Below, piece after piece: positions 36,001-42,879 of a stretch of DNA of 64,000 nt (within the stretch, counting starts at the first letter, position 1; every line of letters starts with the position of its first letter). The translations under genes were made by a program, and so were the position numbers. The notes beneath the pieces were generated by a model. That model was not told the origin of the DNA. It saw only the letters and a list, made by a program, of their open reading frames with translations, and made no database searches. The DNA is taken from NCBI RefSeq assembly GCF_007595705.1, contig NZ_NISY01000009.1:186001-250000 (forward strand). The letters run 5' to 3'. This DNA comes from Streptomyces sp. SAJ15 (GTDB lineage Bacteria > Actinomycetota > Actinomycetes > Streptomycetales > Streptomycetaceae).

Positions 36001-36221
36001 AGCCGTTCCAGGAAGCCCTCGCGGTCGTCCGCGACCAGCGCGGCGCGTGTTCCTCCGTCGAGCGGGGTCCTGGCGAGGGTGCGTCCCACGTCCTCCGGCC
36101 GCCAGTCCGGCTCGTGGGTGAGATACCGCTCAAGACGACTCGCCCGGGCTGCCAGCGCGTTCTGGTCCGCGGCCGAGAGCATCCACAACACAGGGGGTAT
36201 GACGTCGGTTCGCTGCACCAT
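33018..36221 (-). CDS. Type I PKS, AT-ACP-KS (AT lacking after the KS)
   Basis: 1067 residues. It starts directly with the KS-AT-type linker (PPVLWMLSAADQNALAARAS), then AT (Ser188 in GHSMGE), ACP (Ser501 in LGLDSVTAV) and KS (Cys733 in DTACSSS, with HGTGT and KSNIGHT). It ends about 60 residues into the next KS-AT linker (DVASSHATTRTRHHHRA...). The AT has Trp213 where extender-specific ATs carry the carboxylate-binding Arg (VVALWSQAQ), and AAHS at the YASH/HAFH position: marks of a loading AT for a monocarboxylic starter. The module that the KS should open has no AT or ACP in this protein. GGAGG sites precede the ATG. It is the last gene of the leftward operon after the methyltransferase. 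Function within the line is unclear; it may be a truncated subunit. Confidence 0.9.
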   Translation of the reverse strand: MVQRTDVIPPVLWMLSAADQNALAARASRLERYLTHEPDWRPEDVGRTLARTPLDGGTRAALVADDREGFLERLAALAEGRGAPGLVEGEGAGGPVAFVFPGQGAQWPGMGEELLGFSKVFRGRMDDCAQALETFTDWSLMDVVRGAPGAPGMERVDVVQPVLFAVMVSLAALWEDYGVRPDAVLGHSMGEVAAAAVSGALSLEDSARVVALWSQAQATLAGRGEMISVLASADEVEPLLDRWGGRLVIAAVNGPGSLIVSGDATAAEELLSALPAVGVRARKIAVGLAAHSPQVDDIVPRLRADLEPIRSRTARVPYYSALHGELLPAPRLDADYWCRNLRNTVRFEQAAQAVLRDGYGILLEVSPHTVLTSAMQACVEARGGRALVCGTLRRDQGGAARFLTSLGELCAHGVAADWEAVLAEHGGCAVELPLEPGPASEPTSGPAGISPRDRLAGLSARERRAALRALVGREVAAVLGRPGAVPEGRWSVSFAELGLDSVTAVELRNRIGAAAGLSLPATVVFDHPTPETLADFLSAELTGVGPDTVREPVRAVVTDTADPVAIVGMACRYPGGVSSPEELWRLVADGTDAVTAFPDNRGWDVAGAYHPEPTAQGRYYQREAGFLHDVDQFDAAFFGISPREALAMDPQQRLLLETSWEAIERAGIDVPSLRGSRTGVFVGAMTMDYGPRLDEGSEAGGHLLTGNTGSVASGRLAFTLGLEGAAITVDTACSSSLVGLHLAVQALRRGECGLALAGGATVMSTLGMFVEFSRQGALAPDGRCKAFGAGADGFGLAEGVGMLLLERLSDARRNGHPVLALVRGSAVNQDGASNGLSAPNGPSQRRVIQEALANAGVSASDVDVVEAHGTGTRLGDPIEAQALLSAYGQGRPADRPLWLGSLKSNIGHTQAAAGVAGVIKMVEALRHGALPRTLYADSPSPYVDWSSGAVRLLDEPRAWPRNGRVRRAGVSSFGISGTNAHVILEQAPPEPDAPTVEEPDRAAVLAPDVLPWVLSAKTEEALREQARRLLRTMLAESASRREDVASSHATTRTRHHHRAEVGGDGGG

Positions 36222-36240
36222 CGCGCCTGCACTCCTCCTT

Positions 36241-36294
36241 GCCTTCTTGCCTTCTGCTGCCTTCTTGCCTTCTGCTGCCTTCTTGCCTTTTGCC
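36241..36294. repeat. Three 18-bp repeats in the leader of the AT-ACP-KS gene
   Basis: GCCTTCTTGCCTTCTGCT occurs twice in tandem, followed by GCCTTCTTGCCTTTTGCC. On the coding strand this gives several AAGGCAAGAAGG ribosome-site-like runs 20-75 bp before the ATG. Confidence 0.85.
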
Positions 36295-36367
36295 TTCTTA
36301 CTTTCCAGCTTTCTGGCTTCGCGCCACTCGTGGAGGGGGCGTCATCGGATCCCGTCGAGGGCACACC

Positions 36368-37162
36368 TCATCGTTTGACAGCGGTGACCATCACATAGAC
36401 GCCTGGTACATCTGCGGCACCCGGAAGATCCTCCATCGCTTCCTCGCCATAGGTCTCTCGGAGTTGCTGGGCGACGAGTTCGCCATTCCGTTCGGTGTTC
36501 GCCTGGATGTCGAGCAGCTCCACGAGATCGAATCCCGCGCCGTCCAGAAGTCCCAGCAGCTCCCCTTGGCTGACAAGGGTGATCATCCACTGTCGCCGCA
36601 CTTCTTTCATGACGTCGTCCAGCCCCGTGGCGCTCTCCCGCGGCCGGAGAATGTCCGTCAGAGCCAACCGGGATCCGGGGCGCAGCACACGGGAGATCTC
36701 CCGCAGCGCGGCGGCCCGGTCCATGTGTGGGAAGCTTTCCAGGGCCCAGGCGGCGTCGAACGACGCATCGTCGAACGGCAGCTTTTCCGTGGCGTCCGCC
36801 AGGTGGAATTCCATCCGTTCATGCAGTTGTTCACTGCGCGCCAGCTCCTCGCATGCCGCGATCTGGCAGGCGCTGACGTTCACGCCGGCGAGGTAGGCGC
36901 CCGTGGCTCGTACATAGCGCACCGCCGGGCCACCCACCCCACATCCGATGTCCAGGAAGCGACCGGCCGAGGTGAGCGGCACTCGTTCCACCATCATGTC
37001 GGTGAGCCTGTCCTGGGCTTCCAGAGGGCTGCTGCCATCCTGCGAGTCCGTCCAGTATCCGAAGTGGATGTTCTTCCCCGCGTAGAGGTGCTCCGAAAAG
37101 GACTGCAGCTGGTCGTACATGGCGCCGACTTCGGCTCCACCGGGAGAATGCCTGTGCGTCAC
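36368..37162 (-). CDS. SAM-dependent methyltransferase of the PKS locus
   Basis: 264 residues. Motif I FLDIGCGVGGPAVRYV, then GVNVSACQIAACEE, ATEKLPFDDASFDAAWALES (motif II) and ISRVLRPGSRLALTD (motif III). The pattern, with the N-terminal MYDQLQ..SEHLYAGKNIHFGYW box, places it with antibiotic O-/C-methyltransferases of the RebM/AveD/rifamycin type. The GTG at 37162 has GAGGAGATC before it. It lies between two PKS genes in the same leftward operon, so it very probably methylates the polyketide or its pyrrole. Confidence 0.9.
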   Translation of the reverse strand: MTHRHSPGGAEVGAMYDQLQSFSEHLYAGKNIHFGYWTDSQDGSSPLEAQDRLTDMMVERVPLTSAGRFLDIGCGVGGPAVRYVRATGAYLAGVNVSACQIAACEELARSEQLHERMEFHLADATEKLPFDDASFDAAWALESFPHMDRAAALREISRVLRPGSRLALTDILRPRESATGLDDVMKEVRRQWMITLVSQGELLGLLDGAGFDLVELLDIQANTERNGELVAQQLRETYGEEAMEDLPGAADVPGVYVMVTAVKR

Positions 37163-37334
37163 ATCGATCTCCTCGAATCATCCATGTGGCCGGGGTACGC
37201 AGACATAGTGCGAGAACCGGCTCGTCCATGACTTGAGTTCTGGCGGGAATGTCAGCGGCGAACGACGCGAAGAACCCGGCCGCCGTTTCCCTCCGGGGGG
37301 TGCACCGAACCGGTTCCTCCCTTTTCGGGACGGA

Positions 37335-40300
37335 TCACGATTCGGAGTCTCCCATGGCGATCTGAATGAGACTGTCGACGTCCATGGAATCGATCACGTC
37401 CGACTTTCCCTGCCAGCGCGGAGCGAGGCTCTTCTTTTCGTTGTCAGCGAGTCCCAGCAAGGCTTCCAACAGACCTGCCCGTCGAAGCGTGGACACGGGA
37501 ATGGAGGCCACAGCCGCGCGGAGCTCGTTTTCCTCGCCCGAGTCTCCGGAATCCGGAATGGAGCACGAGCCGGATCCTTCGGAATCGGTCTCGACGAGAT
37601 CCGGAAACTCCCCCCGCAGATAGTGGGCGAGTGTGGTGGGGTTGGGGTAGTCGAAGATCAGGGTGGTGGGCAGCGCGAGTCCGGTCGCCGTGCGCAGTCG
37701 GTTGCGCAGTTCCACCAGATGGGCGGCGGTGATCTCCCCCAGGGAGTGCCCGGCATAGAAGTGCGGGCTGAGCCCGTACTCCTCGGTGACCAGATGATGG
37801 AGGGCGACTTGCAGGGCGAACAGGGCGGGCTGGGTGTATCCGGTCTGGTTCAGGAGCCCAGCCGTCTCATCGGTTCGGCCGAACAGGACGTCTTGTAGCG
37901 GATGCTCCAGGTACGGGTCCAGGTGCCCACACGCCTGATCCAGCGCCTCCGCGAACAGCGGGAACGCCTCGTACAGTTCGGCGCCCATCCCGGGGCGTTG
38001 GGTGCCCTGCCCGGAACACAGGAACGCCAGCTTCCCGGCACCCGTAGCCACACCGCGAACGACCGATGAGTCCTCCGCACCCGACGCCAGAGCATCCAGC
38101 CCACGAAGGAACCCCTCCCGGTCCGGGCCCAGGAGGACCGCTCGGTGCTCGAAGAGAGCACGGCCGGTGGCGAGCGTGTGACCGATGCTGTTCAGGTCCT
38201 GCGGCTCGGAGACAGAAGCGAGGTACTGCCGTAACCGCCGCGCCTGTGCCTGCAACGCCGGCTCGGACTTCGCCGACACCACCCACGGCAACACCCACCC
38301 CGCACCCGCACCCTCACTCTCGCCCGCCGCGGGCTCCTCCACCACCGGTGCCTGTTCGAGGATGACGTGTGCGTTGGTGCCGCTCACCCCGAACGACGAC
38401 ACACCTGCACGCCGCGGCCGACCCGTCTCCGGCCACGGCACCGCCTCGGTCAGCAGCCGCACCGCGCCCGCCGACCAGTCCACATGCGGCGACGGCTCAT
38501 CCACATGCAACGTACGCGGCAGCACGCCCCGCCGCATGGCCATCACCATCTTGATGACCCCACCCACACCAGCGGCCGCCTGCGCATGCCCGATGTTCGA
38601 CTTCATCGAGCCGAGCCAGAGTGGCCGGTCCGCGGGTCGGTCCTGCCCGTATGTGGCGAGCAGGGCCTGAGCCTCGATCGGGTCGCCTAGCGTCGTCCCC
38701 GTCCCGTGCCCCTCCACCGCGTCGATCGCGTCCGGCTCCAGCTCGGCATTGGCGAGTGCCTGCCGGATGACCCGCTGCTGGGAAGGTCCGTTCGGGGCCG
38801 TGAGCCCGTTGCTCGCCCCGTCCTGGTTGACGGCGGTTCCTCGTACGACGGCCAGGACCCGATGCCCCAGCCGCTGCGCGTCGGAGAGTCGCTCCACCAG
38901 GACCATGCCCACGCCCTCGCCCCAGCCGGTCCCGTCCGCCGCCGAGGAGAACGCCTTGCACCTGCCGTCCGGAGCCAGCCCGCGTTGCCGGGAGAATTCG
39001 ACAAAGGCCGTGGGCATCGACATGACGGTGACGCCGCCGGCCAGGGCCATGGTGCACTCGCCGGAGCGGAGCGCCTGACAGGCCAGGTGCAGCGCGACCA
39101 GCGACGACGAGCAGGCGGTGTCCACGGTGACGGCGGGGCCTTCCAACCCGAAGGTGTAGGCGACACGCCCCGAGGCGACGCTGCCCGCGCTGCCGTGGAC
39201 GATGTACCCCTCGAAGCCCTCCGGAGCGGTGGGGAAGCGCTGCGCGTAGTCGTGGTACGCCACTCCGGCGAAGATCCCGGTCCGGCTTCCACGTACGGAT
39301 GAGGGATCGACACCGGCCCGTTCGAAGACCTCCCAGGAGGTCTCAAGAAGGAGCCGCTGTTGGGGGTCCATGGCAAGGGCTTCGCGCGGGCTGACACCGA
39401 AGAAGTCGGCGTCGAAGTCCGCCGCATGGTGGAGAAAGCCTCCCTGCCGCGTGTACGACGTTCCGAAGTGGTCGGGATCCGGGTGGTAGAGCTCCTCCAC
39501 ATCCCAGCCGCGATCGGTCGGAAAACCGGAAACGGCGTCCTGGCCAGACGCGAGGAGGTCCCAGAGCTGTTCCGCCGACCGCACGTCCCCCGGGTAGCGG
39601 CACGCCATGCCGATGATGGCGATGGGCTCGCCCACATCGACAGCCGTTTGGGCGAGGTGGCTCACTGTCTCGCCGTGCGAGCCCAGGAGTTGACTCCACA
39701 CCAGCTGTACGAGTGCCGTGGGGTTCGGGTGGTCGAAGACGACGGTCGAGGGCAGGGCCAGGCCCGTGGTGTCGCACAGACGATTACGGAGTTGGACAGC
39801 GGTCAATGAGTCGAAGCCGAGTTCCTTGAACGCGCGCTCGGCGTGGATGGTCTCGGTGCCTCGGTGCCCGAGAACGGCCGCGATGTGGGAGCGGACGACC
39901 TCCAGGAGGGCCTGCCGCTGCTCGTCGGGGGTCAGCCTCGCCAGCTTCCGGCGGAGGGCCGCACTCGCCGACGGGCCCACGGGGGCGGGTGAAGGCGCGG
40001 AGTCGACCAGGCCGCCACGTGGCTCGGACGGGTGGATCCAGTAGCGCTGGTGTTGGAAGGGGTAGGTGGGGAGGTCGGTGTGGTGGGGGGTGGTGGGTTG
40101 GTGTGTGGGGTGGTGCCAGGTGGTGGGGTGTCCGTGGGTGTGGAGGTGGGCGAGGGCGGTGTGGGTAGTGGTGGGGTCGCCCCCGTCGGGGTCGGCGGTG
40201 ATGAGAGGGGTGTGGGGTGGGTGGTAGGTGAGGGCGCGCGCGGTGTCGTGTAGCTCGTGGAGGAGTGTGTCCATGTGGGGGGAGTGGAAGGCTGCGCTGA

Positions 40301-42578
40301 CCTGGAGTGGGGTGACCTTCCGGCCTTGGGAGCGGAACTGTTCGGCGATCTCCTCGACCATGTCGCGGTCGCCGCTGATGACGAGGGAGGTGGGGGTGTT
40401 GATCGCGGCAAGGGATACCTGGTGCTCTCGTCCTGCCAGGTGTTCTTCGATTTCCTCGGTGGTGGCGTGGATGGCGGTCATCGCGCCGGTTGGGGGGAGG
40501 GTTTGCATGAGTCGGGCGCGGGTGGTGATCAGTCGTGCGGCGTCGGGGAGGGTGAGGATGCCGGCCAGGTGGGCGGCGGTGATCTCCCCCAGGGAGTGCC
40601 CGGCGTAGAAGTGCGGGCTGAGCCCGTACCCGTCGGTGACCAGACGATGGAGGGCGACTTGCAGGGCGAACAGAGCCGGCTGGGTGTATCCGGTCTGGTT
40701 CAGGAGCCCAGCCGTCTCATCGGATCGGCCGAACAGGACATCTCGTAGCGGATGCTCCAGGTACGGGTCCAGGTGCCCACACGCCTGATCCAGCGCCTCC
40801 GCGAACAGCGGGAACGCCTCGTATAGTTCCGCGCCCATCCTGGGGCGTTGGGTGCCCTGCCCGGAACACAGGAACGCCAGCTTCCCGGCACCCGTAGCCA
40901 CACCGCGAACGACCGATGAGTCCTCCGCACCCGAAGCCAGGGCGTCCAGCCCGCGCTGGAATCCCTCCCGGTCCGGGCCCAACAACACCGCACGATGAGC
41001 GAAACGTGCACGCCCGGTCTCCAAGGCATGACCGACAGCCGGCAGACTCAGCTCCGGTCGTGCCAGCACATGCTCATGTAACTGCCGCGCCTGTGCCTGC
41101 AACGCCGGCTCGGACTTCGCCGACACCACCCACGGCAACACCCACCCCGCACCCGCACCCTTACTCTCATCCGCCGCGGGCTCTTCCACCACCGGTGCCT
41201 GTTCGAGGATGACGTGTGCGTTGGTGCCGCTCACCCCGAACGACGACACACCGGCCCGCCTGGGTCGCCCCGTCTCCGGCCACGGCACCGCCTCGGTCAG
41301 CAGCCGCACCGCGCCCGCCGACCAGTCCACGTGTGGCGACGGCTCATCCACATGCAACGTACGCGGCAACTCCCCGTACCGCATCGCCATCACCATCTTG
41401 ATGACCCCACCCACACCAGCGGCCGCCTGAGCGTGCCCGATGTTCGACTTCACCGACCCCAACCACAACGGACACCCCACCGACCGATCCCGGCCATACG
41501 TCGCCAACAACGCCTGCGCCTCGATCGGATCACCCAACACCGTCCCCGTCCCATGCCCCTCCACCACATCCACATCCCCACCACCCACCCGCGCACTGGC
41601 CAACGCCGCCCGAATCACCCGCTGCTGCGACGGACCATTCGGCGCCGTCAACCCATTACTCGCCCCGTCCTGATTGACCGCACTCCCCCGCACCACCCCC
41701 CACACCCGATGCCCCAACCGCCGCGCATCAGACAACCGCTCCACCAACAACAACCCCACACCCTCAGACCACCCCGTCCCATCCGCCCCCGCCCCGAACG
41801 CCTTACACCGACCATCCACCGACAACCCCCGCTGCCGAGAGAACTCCACCAGGAGGCGGGGAGTGGACATGATCGCCACGCCGCCGGCCAGGGCCATGGA
41901 GCATTCGTCGGCTCGCAGCGCCTGGCAGGCCAGGTGGAGGGCGACGAGCGAGGACGAGCAGGCGGTGTCGACGGTGACGGCGGGACCTTCGAGGCCGAAG
42001 GTGTAGGAGATGCGCCCCGAGGCGATGCTCGCGGCGCTTCCGGTGACGATGAACCCCTCCGCCGCCTCCGGGGGGTGTGGGGCGTGCCCGACGGGGTAGT
42101 CCGGCGGGTTGATGCCGGTGAACACGGCCGTCCGGCTGCCGCGCAGGGAGGCCGGATCGATGCCGGCGTTCTCGAAGGTCTCCCAGGCGGCCTCCAGGAG
42201 CAGCCGCTGCTGTGGGTCCATCGCCGAGGCTTCGCGCGGCGATGTCTCGAAGAAGTCGGCGTCGAAGTCGGCTGCGTCGTAGAGGAAGCCGCCATGGCGG
42301 GTGTAGCAGGTACCGGGATGGTCCGGATCCGGGTGGTACAGCCGCTCGGCATCCCAGCCACGGTCGGTGGGGAAGTCGCCGATCGCGTCCGTCTCCGATG
42401 CGATGAGGCGCCAGAAGTCCTCGGCCGAGCGCACCCCGCCGGGGAAACGACATGCCATTCCGACGATGGCGATGGGCTCCTGCTCCCGCTCTGTGATCTC
42501 GTAAAGGCGGCGCCGAGTCCGGTCCAGATCCGCGGTCACCCGCTTCAGATAGCCGAGGAGCTCGTCTTCGTTGACCAC
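37335..42578 (-). CDS. Type I PKS, KS-AT-ACP plus a collapsed KS-AT/ACP module
   Basis: About 1747 residues. Start: GTG at 42578, with GGAAG 7 bp upstream and the docking helix (NEDELLGYLKRVTADL) right after; a GTG at 42608 has no site. Module 3: KS (Cys207), AT (Ser662, AAFH motif, malonyl type) with about 70 residues missing after residue 800, ACP (Ser924); no reductive domain, so a keto group remains. Module 4: KS (Cys1156), then AT up to GHSLGEITAAHL (Ser1612), joined directly to VELRNRLRTATGLALP, the second half of an ACP. The AT C-terminal two-thirds, any KR/DH and the ACP phosphopantetheine Ser are gone. The C-terminal docking region (IPVSTLRRAGLLEALLGLAD, then IDSMDVDSLIQIAM) is intact. 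Confidence 0.92.
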   Translation of the reverse strand: MVNEDELLGYLKRVTADLDRTRRRLYEITEREQEPIAIVGMACRFPGGVRSAEDFWRLIASETDAIGDFPTDRGWDAERLYHPDPDHPGTCYTRHGGFLYDAADFDADFFETSPREASAMDPQQRLLLEAAWETFENAGIDPASLRGSRTAVFTGINPPDYPVGHAPHPPEAAEGFIVTGSAASIASGRISYTFGLEGPAVTVDTACSSSLVALHLACQALRADECSMALAGGVAIMSTPRLLVEFSRQRGLSVDGRCKAFGAGADGTGWSEGVGLLLVERLSDARRLGHRVWGVVRGSAVNQDGASNGLTAPNGPSQQRVIRAALASARVGGGDVDVVEGHGTGTVLGDPIEAQALLATYGRDRSVGCPLWLGSVKSNIGHAQAAAGVGGVIKMVMAMRYGELPRTLHVDEPSPHVDWSAGAVRLLTEAVPWPETGRPRRAGVSSFGVSGTNAHVILEQAPVVEEPAADESKGAGAGWVLPWVVSAKSEPALQAQARQLHEHVLARPELSLPAVGHALETGRARFAHRAVLLGPDREGFQRGLDALASGAEDSSVVRGVATGAGKLAFLCSGQGTQRPRMGAELYEAFPLFAEALDQACGHLDPYLEHPLRDVLFGRSDETAGLLNQTGYTQPALFALQVALHRLVTDGYGLSPHFYAGHSLGEITAAHLAGILTLPDAARLITTRARLMQTLPPTGAMTAIHATTEEIEEHLAGREHQVSLAAINTPTSLVISGDRDMVEEIAEQFRSQGRKVTPLQVSAAFHSPHMDTLLHELHDTARALTYHPPHTPLITADPDGGDPTTTHTALAHLHTHGHPTTWHHPTHQPTTPHHTDLPTYPFQHQRYWIHPSEPRGGLVDSAPSPAPVGPSASAALRRKLARLTPDEQRQALLEVVRSHIAAVLGHRGTETIHAERAFKELGFDSLTAVQLRNRLCDTTGLALPSTVVFDHPNPTALVQLVWSQLLGSHGETVSHLAQTAVDVGEPIAIIGMACRYPGDVRSAEQLWDLLASGQDAVSGFPTDRGWDVEELYHPDPDHFGTSYTRQGGFLHHAADFDADFFGVSPREALAMDPQQRLLLETSWEVFERAGVDPSSVRGSRTGIFAGVAYHDYAQRFPTAPEGFEGYIVHGSAGSVASGRVAYTFGLEGPAVTVDTACSSSLVALHLACQALRSGECTMALAGGVTVMSMPTAFVEFSRQRGLAPDGRCKAFSSAADGTGWGEGVGMVLVERLSDAQRLGHRVLAVVRGTAVNQDGASNGLTAPNGPSQQRVIRQALANAELEPDAIDAVEGHGTGTTLGDPIEAQALLATYGQDRPADRPLWLGSMKSNIGHAQAAAGVGGVIKMVMAMRRGVLPRTLHVDEPSPHVDWSAGAVRLLTEAVPWPETGRPRRAGVSSFGVSGTNAHVILEQAPVVEEPAAGESEGAGAGWVLPWVVSAKSEPALQAQARRLRQYLASVSEPQDLNSIGHTLATGRALFEHRAVLLGPDREGFLRGLDALASGAEDSSVVRGVATGAGKLAFLCSGQGTQRPGMGAELYEAFPLFAEALDQACGHLDPYLEHPLQDVLFGRTDETAGLLNQTGYTQPALFALQVALHHLVTEEYGLSPHFYAGHSLGEITAAHLVELRNRLRTATGLALPTTLIFDYPNPTTLAHYLRGEFPDLVETDSEGSGSCSIPDSGDSGEENELRAAVASIPVSTLRRAGLLEALLGLADNEKKSLAPRWQGKSDVIDSMDVDSLIQIAMGDSES
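37741..38540. repeat. Near-identical module segment, second copy at 40591-41390
   Basis: Two about 800-bp blocks at an offset of 2850 bp cover the AT N-terminal half, KS-AT linker and KS end of modules 4 and 3. Two subregions (37741-38090 and 38235-38540) are almost base-for-base the same. The left end of the similarity coincides with the AT/ACP fusion point at about 37715-37725. Confidence 0.85.
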
Positions 42579-42710
42579 GGGATCACTTCCTTGCGTGTCC
42601 TTGGACACGGGCTGGGCGTCTGGGGAGTTCCGAAGGTCGGCCTTGTCGCCTCAGGAGCGAGCTCAGGTCGGGCTTCAGACCGAGGCGCAAGGCACAGGAT
42701 CAGGGCTGGT

Positions 42711-42775
42711 GAGATTCAGTTCTGAGATTCAGTTCTGAGATTCAGGTCTCAGGTTCAGGTCTGAGATTCGGGGCT
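42711..42775. repeat. Five 13-bp tandem repeats between two PKS genes
   Basis: Units GAGATTCAGTTCT (twice), GAGATTCAGGTCT, CAGGTTCAGGTCT and GAGATTCGGGGCT lie in the 301-bp gap between the two large PKS genes (42579-42879). The rest of the gap carries shorter GGACAGCGCTCAG-type iterations near 42795-42890. Confidence 0.9.
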
Positions 42776-42879
42776 GAGAGATCCGGGACAGAGGCTCAGG
42801 GGCGACGCTCGGAACAGCGCTCAGAGCAAGCGCAGAACAGTGCGCGGGGACAGCATCAGGGACAGTGCAGGGACAGCGC

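Noticed and set aside
33018..36221. KSQ-type decarboxylating loading domain
   Set aside because: The KS has the normal Cys in DTACSSS, not Gln; the same holds for the four other KS domains in the window.
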